A DNA stretch of 64,000 nt, from positions 16,268,393 through 16,332,392 of the forward strand of contig OX326960.1 in assembly GCA_946800325.1 (NCBI GenBank), read 5' to 3'. This document shows, piece by piece, positions 24,692-35,409 of this stretch (the first letter of the stretch is position 1; every line of letters begins with the position of its first letter). The DNA comes from Luzula sylvatica. Its lineage: Eukaryota > Streptophyta > Magnoliopsida > Poales > Juncaceae. The translations under genes were made by a program, and so were the position numbers. The notes beneath the pieces are model-generated. The model did no database searches. It was not told the DNA's origin and worked only from the letters and a program-made list of their open reading frames with translations.

Positions 24692-24738
24692 TTGGGCACC
24701 GTCTCTCTGCACCATGCCTCTCCTCCTTCGCCCGCCAT

Positions 24739-26692
24739 TGTTGCTCTCAATTTCACTCCCTCGACTCGGGGACTCGCAGTGATACATGTATACAATACAA
24801 AATCCGGGATTTCAGTTCCGAGTTAACAAAAAATCAGGTTTTGTCTGATCCAGGATTTCAAATCTTGGGTTTTGGCTTGGGTTTATTAATAATGGACCTT
24901 TCATTTATTACTAATTACTATTACTAATTTAAGTATTTAATATTTAGCATAAATATTCTTATATAAAAGGAAGTTAATACATATATACACACATGTAAAA
25001 AAAACATGATTTGTCATGCAAATTTATATATTTTTTGAACAATAGTACATGCAGAAAACATGACATTTCATGCAAATTTAATTATCCTCACAATCACACA
25101 TAAGATTGGGTGATATAAAAGGAAGTTACTCGTTGGACTATTTTTGGATAAATCTACTTAATATATTATGTTCAAATGAAAATAGTAATTAGAGATATTT
25201 TTGGGTGAGATATTCGAGGAAATCAGTTCTAATACCACGAAATGTACTTTTGGTGATATATTATAGATCCGTTGCCCTAGTAAGTTTGAAGTACTCGTTT
25301 ATGTTATTCTTTCTAGTCGATTGTGGAAAACATTCGTCATGCACAATCAAATATTGGCCTATTTATGAGTCTTTATACAGCGGTAATTGATTGAATTGAT
25401 TGTATTCATCTATATTTGAACATTACGGAGAGCAAATCAAATTCAAAGGGGGTCGTCACTCGTCACAAATATAAAAAATACCATGTAACTACGAAAAACT
25501 TCAGACATAATCTTCTTAAAAAAAAAGTTGGACAAATATCTGTCGAGATGAAGTTCACCATCGAGTCTCGTTATCACCACCGAGTATTTTCTTATACTTG
25601 ATGATGTATCTTTAGATATAAACTTATTTGTTTGGGTAGTTCTATGATAGATCCATTTTTTTATGATAGACCCATTTTCAAAAAAAATATTTCGAATATT
25701 TGTTAACTAATGATTTTTTTTTGTAAGATTTAATTGTATATTTATCATTTAATGCTATGCAAAACATAAATTTTGTATAATTAATTGATAAATATCAAAA
25801 ATATCTTAAAATATTTTTTGAAAATGGGTCCATGATAAGAAAATGGGTTTATCATAGAAGTCCCCTATTTTTGTTTGTGGTGGAATTTGAATTATGTCTG
25901 TGTGGGAAACATTACAGAGGAGTTTCTCTTTGAAATAATATTTATTTGTATTCTCGTCTGAATTTATTGATAAAGCCTCGTTCGGTAAATCGTCGAATAT
26001 AAGAATTGGTGGAACAGAGAATAGTAATTATTTTTTCTCTATTCCATATTTGTTTGGCAGATTCAATATAATAATTTGAATGATCAAAGTACTCTTATTA
26101 GCTATTTTCATCAATTAACATCACTACAAAAATTACCATACAAATTTAATAAGTATTTGGAATATTTGGAATTGGAATGATATCCTTTGTGAAGAAGTAA
26201 CATAAAAAATAAAAATAAACAAATAAATATACTACGATACTATCTCACATTATAATATTACAATTCAATTACAATAATATACTCACGATACAAAATACAA
26301 AAATGCTTGATCTCCCGAATTAAAACACAAATTCTTCACCGTACGAATATTATTGAAACGTTTTGCATATAAATTTCGGTGGTTCTAGTCTTTTTGATAC
26401 AAAATATCATACTCAAATATTCAAATTCAGTAGTAAACAATTACACTATATTACTCAAACTATCTATTTTATTATTGATTACCGTTTATTAAATTTGTTT
26501 GTACAATTACCTAGCCTAAATAATACAAAAATAAAATAAAATAATGTTATCGGTGCAGTTTTACATACATACTTTGCAATGTTTCCAAAATTTCTTTCTT
26601 ACAAGATTCCGATTCTAAATCACTTCACAAACCTATATTAAAATTTGCCAATACGGTTCTGAAAAATATTCAACGAGATCTTTGTATAAATT
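24739..26692. other. Upstream region of the split F-box copy, and intergenic DNA
   Basis: 24,740 to about 25,600 is the 5' flank of the F-box pseudogene and is recognisably repeated, diverged, at about 27,300-28,060. Shared words include 'aatccgggatttcag' and 'gatattcgaggaaatca' / 'gatattgaaggaaatca'. A MITE sits at 25,634-25,865. 25,870-26,692 is AT-rich with nothing seen. Confidence 0.6.
25634..25865. mobile_element. MITE, GGGNANTTCTATGAT family
   Basis: About 232 bp, plus-strand start GGGTAGTTCTATGATAGA and end ATCATAGAAGTCCCC, with a second inner arm pair around GGGTCCAT. It matches the element at 51,229-51,460 along its length (shared core includes 'tttttgtaagatt' and 'tataattaatt'). 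No coding capacity. Confidence 0.8.
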
Positions 26693-26839
26693 TTTTTTTT
26701 GAATGATATCCGACAAGCGATCTCTTTCGTTACTGATACCTAATATTTTTTATGCCAATGGAAATCGAACCCACAACCTCTCACAACGTATGATATTTTA
26801 TGTCTCACACTCAACCAACTAGGCTATGGACCCATTGGC
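26693..26839 (-). mobile_element. tRNA-derived SINE
   Basis: On the minus strand it starts TGCCAATGGGTCCATAGCC, has a pol III A box (TAGCCTAGTTGG) and B box (GGTTCGATT), and ends in an A-rich tail. It is flanked by a 17-bp target duplication, AGATCYTTGTATAAATT (26,676-26,692 and 26,840-26,856, one mismatch). Confidence 0.88.
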
Positions 26840-26984
26840 AGATCCTTGTATAAATTAGAAATGGTCTTTGTAAAAATCCATTCTCTGCATTTAATTGATG
26901 AAAAGAATGAATATTAATAAACCTCATAAGAATATGAGAAAAAAAATGAGATTGCAAAATTAGGATATAACATATAGGATACTT

Positions 26985-27273
26985 TGTTTTGAGATTAAGA
27001 AGATGCTTTTCTTCGATATCTTGTCTAAAAAACGAAATGAAACATAGCATTTTAAAGCACTTCAGATTATACGAGAAGAATTCAAAAGGAATATCAAAGT
27101 TCAATGAAACATAGCATTTTAAATCGAGAACCTGTCATGTAAAATTGAATCATTAGTTCATTACACCAAAGGAATGAAAAATTACTTGTCAATCAGTTCA
27201 ATCTCACGCCGACGATCGCCATAACTTTCGGCACCGTCTATCTACACCGCGCTTCTCCCTCTTCGCCTGCCAT
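26985..27273 (-). pseudogene. Second, shorter F-box/LRR pseudogene copy
   Basis: A diverged partial duplicate of the split F-box gene. It starts at ATG 27,273 (MAGEEGEARCR), but the 12th codon is TAG. It then resumes TVPKVMAIVGVRLN, loses the rest of exon 1 and much of exon 2, and rejoins at QDIEEKHLLNLKTK near 27,000. No later LRR exons were seen before the SINE at 26,839. The homology continues upstream to about 28,060, so the duplicated unit carried promoter DNA too. This copy shows the uninterrupted site at which the chromovirus landed in the other copy. Confidence 0.8.
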
Positions 27274-28060
27274 TATTGTTGCTCGGAGTTCCATTCCCTC
27301 GGCTCACAGTGGTATAACGTGTATGTATATCTATTTGTATAGAACACCAAATCCGGGATTTCAGTTCTCGTGTTAAACTCATAGTTGGGTTTTATATAAT
27401 CCCGGATCTCAAAAATCTTTGGTTTTGGGCTTGGACTGGGACTTATTAATAATGAACATATCACTTATTGCTAATATTTGTATCTAATATTTTAGACATA
27501 ATTGTTTTTAAGCAAACAGTTAATGCAGAAAAAAGATGACATGTCATGCAAATTACATGGCTAACAATAATAAAGTTGGTTATCTTCACGCATACCGTTT
27601 GTAAGGTTTGAGTGGTATATAAAATATTACTCATTCAATCATTTTGAATAAATCTACTAAATAAATTCTGATGAATAAAAATAGTAATTATCAGTTTTGT
27701 TAGGAGAGATATTGAAGGAAATCAACACTAAAATGTTGTGAGTTGTTTTGCATAACCCCGTTCGCAATCCGAGTGGGAGTTTCATGCACGTATCATTCTT
27801 CCAGTCGAGTATCGAGATCTAATGTTATGCAGAATCAAATATTGATCAATTCATGCGGTTCTTGTTCGCAAGTTTTTGTCCATTTATATTCGAGTATTAG
27901 TGAGTAAATCAGATTAAAAGGTTTTGATCGAAATTTCCTCCCAACTGTTTACTTTAAAGATAAGTGCAATCAAAGTCTATGGTAATTTGATAAATACGAA
28001 GAATTTTGAAGATTTCAAAATAAATTCGTCGTAATCTTGCAGAGTCTATTCTTAGTCTTG

Positions 28061-29322
28061 ATGATGTACATTTTGGTCGGATATTGTTCCCTAATTTTCT
28101 TGTTAAGGTCAACTTTTTGTTCATGCTTTGTGTGTTTGTGAAGCATTCTGGTGGAGTAAATAATTTTTGCTTAGTATTTTGAATTGATTTTGTCCATAAA
28201 ATATAAAATATGTAGTATCTTATATATCCATCAAAAAATAAGACCATTTTATTGTAATGATATATACTTGAAACATTAAAAATAAGGTCCAAATTCCAAC
28301 TGTCTTGTAATATATGCTCATTAAATAAACCACAATTCATGATCTTGTCGATGTGATGCACTGCTTTTCACTATTTTCAACTAGAATTCTAGCACATTAT
28401 CTAGCATTCTAGCACATCAAACACACACGTGAGAAACATATATCTTTCAAACAATTTATCCTCATTCCACTTTCTCGGTACAATGCTAGAATCCCTCAAA
28501 ATCATGCAAAGTCTTTTACATCAAACGACCCCTATGTTGTATAATTGTATGCATTGTTGAATTAATTGACAAAATTATGTAAAATTGATTACTTCCATTT
28601 TATTGCGTTTCGGATCGCATTTAATTATTGTTAGCATATATATAAGTGATTCCGTGATAGGATTTTTTTTCAATTCTCATACAAATTAACAAAAGTCTTT
28701 TTTATATTTTTGAAAAGAAACTATTGACAAAATAAGAATATATATAATTAATTACAAATATTCAAAATATTCTTTTAATAATAAGCAAGCATAACCCTAA
28801 AAGTTTTTTTCGCAAACCTAATATTAACGTGGATTTGATAATAAGTAAAGGAAAGTCACGAACGGGTATTGCATATGTTTATGCATATAATATTAAATAT
28901 ACAAAATGTGATTTTGAAGGGGTAAATATAATATTTGTGATGTAGGGGTAAATAAGATATGTATGATTTTGGAGGGGTGAATTTGATTTATTTTTATTAT
29001 TTTGAAAGGTCAAATATGATTTGTGAATATCAGAAATGTATAGAACTATGTTGTGCAAATACAACTATGAATAATGTATCCGATACGTATCAGATATGAC
29101 AATATGACCGATTTTTTGAAGTATCCGTGTTACATGTCAACTTTCTATGAAGGTGGACAACTAAGGGATGTCCATGGGGCGGGACGGGGTTCGGGTAAGC
29201 CTTCATCATATCCAAACCTAAATTTTCGGGAATTATCTGAATCCGAACCAAATTTACCCTCGAGTAAAATTGAATTCACAAATCAAAATAAATTCAAAAG
29301 GAAAATCAAAAGTCATCATGAT
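28061..29322. other. AT-rich intergenic DNA
   Basis: No gene. About 28,648-28,790 contains 'gtgattccgtgatagga' then 'attctcatacaaattaacaa', a diverged partial relative of the MITE at 32,951. 29,160-29,250 has a GGCGGGACGGGGTTCGGGT patch like the start of a hAT MITE, without a matching end. Confidence 0.5.
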
Positions 29323-29921
29323 TAGGGGTGTCAACGGTTCGGATCCGGTTCGGATAGTGGTCATACCAGATCCATATCCATATTGTCGGATCCGGATACG
29401 GTTCGGATAATAAACGGATACGGATACGGTTCGGATATTGTCGGATACGGATACGGATATGGTTCTGTTTCGGATATTAAAACGGATATTATGTTATCAT
29501 AACGTAACTTACTTTTTAGCTATAAATATATATAATTTGTGACATGAACGATAAATATGATTATATTTAAACATAATTTTACGATTGTGAGTTAAATCAT
29601 TTACAAATCATTAATTTGTATATGATTTTCAACTAATATCAAATATAATACATAAAAATAATATATAATATGAGTATCCGGATCCGATTTCGGATACTCG
29701 AATCTAGTTTCGAGTATCCGGATCCTAAAAATACCCGGATCCGGAACACGGATCCGGTTCCCGCACCAAAACCGAATATCGAATCCGGTTCCGGATCTTA
29801 AAATTAGCAACCAGATCCATATCCTGATCCACTTGGATTCGGATATTTTTTTCGAATCCGGATATTTTTTCGGATACGGTTCGGGTCGGTTCGGGCAATA
29901 TCCACACCATTGACATCCCTA
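29323..29921. mobile_element. hAT-type MITE with GGATCCGG-rich ends
   Basis: 599 bp. Ends TAGGGGTGTCAACGG and, inverted, TAGGGATGTCAATGG. A perfect 8-bp target duplication ATCATGAT flanks it (29,315-29,322 and 29,922-29,929), the hAT signature. Both arms are packed with 'ggatccggatacggttcgg' words, the middle is AT-rich, and there is no transposase. Confidence 0.92.
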
Positions 29922-29929
29922 ATCATGAT

Positions 29930-31832
29930 AGATCTAATCGGTACGAAACATAATGAATTCAATTGATACAAATTCAAAATTAAATTCAAACACTCTAAAC
30001 TTTCAATTCGTTATTTAACTAGTCAACTCTAAATCTCGACAGATCGAATTGGTCTCACTTCGGCAAAACTGCTATCATAAATGTATTTTTCATAGTAAAT
30101 AAATGCATCTTCAAGTGTATTAAACACCATTCCTAAATTCATCTTCTTTGCCAAGTCCAAAATTTGGCATGTCACAATTTCGAAATGAAATGTCATGCAT
30201 GTAATTTGATCTTAATTAGTTCCTAAAATTATGCATTAAATTTGTTTAAATTCTGGTAATTTTTCATAAGAACAGAAATTTTGAGCATTGAAAGGAATAT
30301 ATTAGTTTCTACATCCATTTGTGCAAGTACTCAATAGAAAAAATTTAGACAGAGATAATATGTGTCATGTGGATGTTGAACATATATTTGTCGAAAGATT
30401 ATTATGAAATGACAGATAATATGTGTGACTTGTAATGTCTTGTCGTATTAAAATGTGTTTGCTAAGAGGAGAGAAAAAGAGAGACAACAAGAAACACTGA
30501 TATACTTTCAACGAGGCGAAGCATTAATTTTCCTCTAATATTTTTGGTAAGCTTAATCAAAAATATTAGTTTCATCCAATATCTTAAAACAAAAAATATC
30601 TCCTCATTATCATAAATAGTTATTTATTATGATTAGCTTTCCTCTCTTACATTTGAGCTTTTATGAGAATAAATCAACATTATATGATGAATCTTATAAA
30701 CGGAGTAGTTGGTTCATGCTAATTTTTACCCCCTCACATCCGTAAATCAATCATGAATCGGATGAATGAGCGGATAGTTTTTAACAAGCTCTATGTTAAC
30801 CCAAAATGCAATATTATAATCTTTGATTCTAAAAGAGCCCATTAGATCCAATCAAATAAGTCAAGTGGGTCTTTTCGTGAGAAATAAGAATGTAATTCGG
30901 TAATTTGACAATAAAAAATTGAACTTCGAGAGATTATTTATTATGATTAGCAATGCCCTTTTGTCATTAATAATTTGTCTCTCATTTAATATTTTAATTT
31001 TATTTTCTATGTTTAATCATTTAAGTTGGATTTAGAATTATTTTTTTGTCTTCTAACTAATAATTAAAATCATACAGAATTAAATATTCTGAAATGTGTT
31101 CCTGGTTTCCTTCCAAAAACATATTATTAAGTAGCAATATAATATATATGAATAAAATGGAAAGATACTTTAAAAAGAAAAAAAAAAGTTAACCTATCTT
31201 TAATGAAAATTTCAACTTGGAGTGTCCGTGATATTTGTGGGATTTTATAAGCGTGCTTATAAAATTTCATGTTTTGAGGAGTATATCTGTATATGTGTAA
31301 TCATGCTATTTTTGTAGGGCACACATGAAATTTTTTCCTTTACTATTAAGAAGGGGTTTTGATATGATGTCCCTCAAACTCAAAAAAATAATCTTGATGA
31401 GTTGGCAAGAATGGATTAAGTATTAGTAATATTAATTGACTCGATTAGTAATTTAATTAATCGTTTAATTGAATTGACATGTCAGTTAACATGTATTAAT
31501 AATAAAATATTATAAATTATTGATGTGTCAATTAACATTTAATTGAGTTCATTAGATATGTCAATCAACTCATTTAAATTTTTTTTCCACCTCATCAATA
31601 ATTTTGGAATGAATTTGGGGACAACATATATTATCTCTATTAATAAAAGTATCAATTATTTATATCAAATATGTGGATATACGTTACACGTTGTAGTTTG
31701 TAAGGGACACACGTAATAATATTATGCAGATATAGTGAGTACAAAAATAGCCTCCAAAATGCGGTGCCAACAAATAACTTGATCTCTCTCTAAGAGACTG
31801 GAAAAAACTAATTTGAGTGAAGGAAAAAGAAC
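29930..31832. other. Intergenic DNA and remorin promoter region
   Basis: AT-rich, no gene seen. The stretch directly before 31,833 is the remorin 5' region. I see no convincing TATA box or element ends. Confidence 0.5.
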
Positions 31833-33571
31833 ATGGAAGAACACAACAACATAACCTATATACCTCCTCCATCTAAGACTGGAGAACAAGTAGCTACGTC
31901 TCCACTGGAGGTGAAATCTCAGGACACCAAACATAATCACTCTTTGAAACATAGTAAGTTCTTAGTTTGATTGGGTTAATTGTTTCCAAGTTGTTTTTTT
32001 AGGAAGTTTTATCATTTTATGCACCAATTTGTTCTGTGCCTTGAAATTGATTTGTGGGTTATTTCAATTTGGAAAAATGATTGGGTTAAAATGTTAAAAT
32101 GATTTTGCTATTTTTACTTTGAAGATCTTGAGACTCCCTTCTCACCGGAGAAGACCACGATGGCCCCGGTAGACAGAGGTAAAAATTATCATCAAATTGA
32201 TCAATAAGAAATTGAAATTCTACATTTTGTATAAATTTCATAATGTCATATTTTATCTTTTTTCTTGTTTCAGAGGTAGAAAACATTTACTCGCCAGAGA
32301 GGACATCAAGAACCTCGACCGATAGAGGTAACCGGAAAAAAAAAAAAAACTTAAACGTCTCTTTCAGAACTCAATGCACAAAAATAATTTTGATTTCTGC
32401 ATTTAAAATTCCAAATTTGCCCGTTCTTTCGAAATTTTAGTTTACTTCGTCTATATTTTAGGAACTACAGAGGTTGAAAAGGTTTACTCGCCAGAGAGGG
32501 CAACAAGGGCCCCAGCTAACAGAGGTAAAAAGAAGGTTGAATATAGCACCATGTTAGAATAATTCTTTGTTCGAAGTTAATTCCAGTTATATGATTTCAA
32601 TTTCATTAGATATTGGCCTCGCTAGAATAGAATCGGACAAACGAATGTCTATGATTAAGGCATGGGAGGATAGCAAGAAGGCAAAGGCCGATAATAAGTA
32701 CGATTATTTTCCTTTTTGTATATTTTATATTCATTTTTGTCGTGATTATATAATGCGTAAAACAGATCTCAAAAGAAAATGATGTTGATTCTCTCTTGGG
32801 AGAACACAAAAAGAGCATCTATCGAAGCCAAACTAAGGAAAAGACAGGTATTTCATTATATGTTCATAATTAGTTAGAATGCTATCTTCTATAACTAGTT
32901 AAATGTGGAATTTAATCTTTTAGGGGCATATCTGCATACTTAGAATATTGGGTGATTCTATGGTAGAATTTTTTTTTTAATTCTTATACAAATTAACAAG
33001 GGTATTTTGGGTATTTTTCAATCTTCTAATTTAAATAATAATTAATACAATGCTCGAACAGGAAACTAATTTAATTGAGAATATCTAATTAATTATAAAT
33101 TCCCAAAATACCCTTTCGAAAAGGTTCTACCATAGAATCACCGATATTTTGCAGGGGTACACGTCCAATTGAGCCATAATAAAAATAGGGGAATTCTTGA
33201 AAAAAAAAAACTAACTTTTCTTGAAAAACTCATATTTTTTATTATGGCTTAGTTTGGTAATTTCCAGAAAAGTTAGGGGGTCTTTCAAAAATTCCCCATA
33301 AAAATATTATGTTCACATTTAAGAAAATTATTTACCAGTACAGCACTAAGGAATTAATATGCAGGAATTGCTAGAAAAAAAGAAGGCAGCAAATGCAGAG
33401 AAACTGAACAACCAAATTGCGAGTGTGCATAAAGAAACAGAGCTAAAAAGAGCTGCTATCGAGGCCAGTCGTGGTAAAGCAATTGTGGAAGCGGAAGAAA
33501 TGGCCGCAAAATATCGCGCCATCGGTACCGTTCCGCACAAGAAAAATTGGTGTTGTGGTCGTTCCTATTAA
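31833..33571 (+). CDS. Remorin, seven exons, 222 aa
   Basis: Plant-specific plasma-membrane nanodomain protein involved in cell-to-cell movement, symbiosis and defence signalling. Exons: 31833-31953, 32125-32178, 32274-32327, 32462-32524, 32610-32697, 32766-32847, 33365-33571; 669 nt in one frame. The N-terminus is short and polar (MEEHNNITYIPPP). Residues about 41-97 are three exon-encoded copies of an 18-21-residue unit (core YSPER/FSPEK). The remorin C-terminal domain follows: KAWEDSKKAKADNK, SWENTKRASIEAKLR, a coiled coil rich in Lys, Glu and Ala, then KYRAIGTVPHKKNWCC near the end, the usual remorin membrane anchor with cysteines. The large last intron holds two MITEs. No damage seen. 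Confidence 0.93.
32951..33142. mobile_element. MITE in the last remorin intron
   Basis: 192 bp with perfect 18-bp terminal inverted repeats, GGTGATTCTATGGTAGAA and its complement. The interior is AT-rich. Its end resembles the family at 25.6 and 51.2 kb (CTATGRTAGA). The target duplication is unclear. It lies wholly inside the intron, so the mRNA is unchanged. Confidence 0.88.
33188..33297. mobile_element. Small Mutator-type MITE in the last remorin intron
   Basis: 110 bp, terminal inverted repeats GGGGAATTCTTGAAA / GGGGAATTTTTGAAA. Perfect 9-bp target duplication ATAAAAATA (33,179-33,187 and 33,298-33,306), typical of Mutator-like elements. Confidence 0.88.
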
Positions 33572-33983
33572 TAACTTGGATTGTCTCTGTTAGAATTCCT
33601 GACTTACCACTTCACCCTTTCTAAGTTTGATCATTTCACATTAACCCGTCAAAGATGGACATAAATAACATGTTTTTGATGGGCATGTATGAAATTTCCG
33701 AATGTTAATAGTGTTGTGTTTTGTTTACTTGTTGTGTGCGTGTATGTGTGTGTGGTGTTTTTTGTAAAATGATACTTTTGTGATTAAGAAATATTTCAGT
33801 GTGAACTGTGAAGGAACAATTATATGAAGCTTTCGAGTTATGTTACATTACCAATTTAACAAGGACGGCTAGCAAAATTTCAAATTAATAACGTACCTTT
33901 TTCACTAATTATCTAAATTCTATAGTAAGGATTTTTGCATAGAAGTATATATCACAAACTAAAAGATATCTGATACTTTATAT
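33572..33983. other. Convergent 3' region between remorin and the KASH-like gene
   Basis: AT-rich 412-bp spacer holding both 3' ends. A (GT)n-like stretch at about 33,735-33,762. Nothing else seen. Confidence 0.5.
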
Positions 33984-35212
33984 TCAGGTAGGGGGGATCG
34001 GCCAATCCTGGCCGTCAGTACACCAGATATTGATCAAATGCACCAGGATCAGCCACATAAGCATGATGATGAACAATATAAGTGTGCCGATGCGTACCTT
34101 AGCAATCTGTACCGGTCTAGTAGATCCGTGTCTCTTCGTACCAGTCTCGGATCCATTTCTCTTTGCATTAGTCTCCCCTTTCAATTGCTCGATTGCTGCT
34201 TCGAACATCGCGTCTATGATCTTCTTAGATTTCTTGCTGATGTCCTCAGATTTGCTCGTTTCTTCCAGCGCTTTCATTATCAAATTTATCTCGCTTCGGT
34301 ACTTATCTTCTCTTGAGAGGGATTTTCTAGAGGATGCGTCGAGATTTGTGATCTCAGGTGATTCTAGGACGCGCTGCTTTAAAACATAAAGAAGAGGAAG
34401 TTACTTACACATATGAGCCAATTGAAATTTAATACGCATTTTGTTCACAAATTATCCGAATTTGAACTCACATGAGCTGGTTCTTCTTGAATTATGATTG
34501 ACTCGGCAGGAGATGGCACTGTATCAGATAGATCTGACGTTATGACCGACTCAGCTGGAGACAGTACTGGATCAGGCAGGTCTGACAAGAAAAGATGTGA
34601 TTCAACTGACGAATCCGAATCTGACAGTCTCGATACAATCTGTAAGTTAAATAGAGAAAATCAATCAGCTAGTAAATAATTCCATGACTAGAATTGAGCT
34701 GTTATTTAGTAATTTGGACTGAATTAGTACCAAATTGCAAGAAATCTAATTGATCTTTGAGGTCAGTAAAAATTAGATGCTCGATAGTTCAAATTACAAG
34801 AAATTTAAGTACTCTTTACGAATCGAGCTCAGTGACCTGTAAGTTTCGGTTGAAAGATATCAAGATAATATGTACCTTGTCACGATTTTTGCTCTGGTTT
34901 GGCGCCAGATCAGACATCTTGTACAAAGCAGCCTCAACCGTAAAATCATCATCCAGGGATCTAGATACTACCTGCAAATTCAAAAGAGTAATCGAGTCAG
35001 TAAAACGTGATTATGCTTACAAATCCAGCTTAGATCGTAGGAACAAAATCAATCAACACAAAATACAGCAATCTAGATGCTCTTTCAAATCAAATCATCG
35101 AAATCTATACACACACCTTATCATGCTTTACGACGGCAGCTCCTTCAGGCTGGATCTGGCGAGATCTCATTCTGGCGATCGTTTTAGGGGTTTGGAGCAG
35201 AGAAGCCTTCAT
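33984..35212 (-). CDS. Tail-anchored membrane protein, probable KASH/SINE-like nuclear envelope protein
   Basis: Four exons on the minus strand: 35212-35117, 34971-34876, 34639-34472, 34373-33984 (the last acceptor could be three bases earlier); about 249 aa. The start ATG at 35,212 lies about 45 bases after a TATA box. The protein is Ser- and Asp-rich at first, with two similar PSPAES/LSPAES units encoded by exon 3. A polar, partly helical segment follows (KALEETSKSEDISKKSKK), then basic residues, one strong transmembrane segment (LILFIIMLMWLILVHLINIW) and a short tail ending DWPIPPT. A single C-terminal membrane span plus a tail ending in Pro-Pro-Thr is the layout of KASH proteins bound by SUN domains; plant examples (WIP, SINE) end in -PT. 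This assignment is inference from layout; an ordinary tail-anchored protein is the alternative. Confidence 0.7.
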
Positions 35213-35255
35213 TCTCTCTTTCTCGCGATTGATAAATAACGGAGAGAGGAGAGAG

Positions 35256-35268
35256 TATTTATTTATAG
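35256..35268 (-). promoter_or_regulatory. TATA box of the KASH-like gene
   Basis: Minus-strand CTATAAATAAATA lies 44 bases before the ATG at 35,212. This placement argues against the in-frame upstream ATG at 35,308, which would precede the TATA box. Confidence 0.7.
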
Positions 35269-35337
35269 TCGGTGTCGGTGAGAGCGCCCGATTTAAAATT
35301 TTGAACATTTCGCGAAATAAAAAAATTAAAATTTAAT

Positions 35338-35409
35338 GGGGCGTTCCGAGAATCGAACTCGGGACCTCTTGCACCCAAAGCAAGAATCATACCACTAGAC
35401 CAAACGCCC
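35338..35409 (-). tRNA. tRNA-Pro (anticodon TGG)
   Basis: 72 nt on the minus strand. Acceptor stem GGGCGTT/AACGCCC with discriminator C, D arm with TCTAGTGGTATGA, anticodon stem-loop TCTTGC-TTTGGGT-GCAAGA (anticodon TGG), T arm CCGAG-TTCGATT-CTCGG. No intron; no encoded CCA, as expected in a nuclear gene. Confidence 0.96.

Larger units (their letters stand above)
17630..24738 (-). pseudogene. F-box/LRR protein pseudogene (At3g58530-like), split by a chromovirus
   Basis: SCF ubiquitin-ligase substrate receptor family. Exon 1 starts at ATG 24,738, is cut at 24,697/18,890 by the retrotransposon and ends near 18,777. It shows RETVPKVMAIVGARLNQRDL and then LLLVSPW, an F-box-like start. Later exons are near 18,657-18,600 (AGDRL), 18,505-18,425 (NLEFAQDIEDKHL), 18,340-18,210 (LLETLNLNACQ, ISDKGIKAI), 18,085-18,000 (NNCEHIIDLNLSG), 17,905-17,830 (ITDQSM...LEELNVT) and 17,735-17,630 (CIKITDKALL): LRR units with introns kept, so it is not a retrocopy. 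Damage visible without the insertion: one missing base in the AGDRL exon, an in-frame TAA after NACQ, TGA in place of an expected Trp codon, TAA after NLSGL, and a broken last exon. The 3' LRR exons are missing. Confidence 0.85.

Noticed and set aside
34030..34389. Plus-strand frames of 92 and 119 codons
   Set aside because: Antisense shadows of the last exon of the KASH-like gene, whose splice sites and TATA box support the minus strand.
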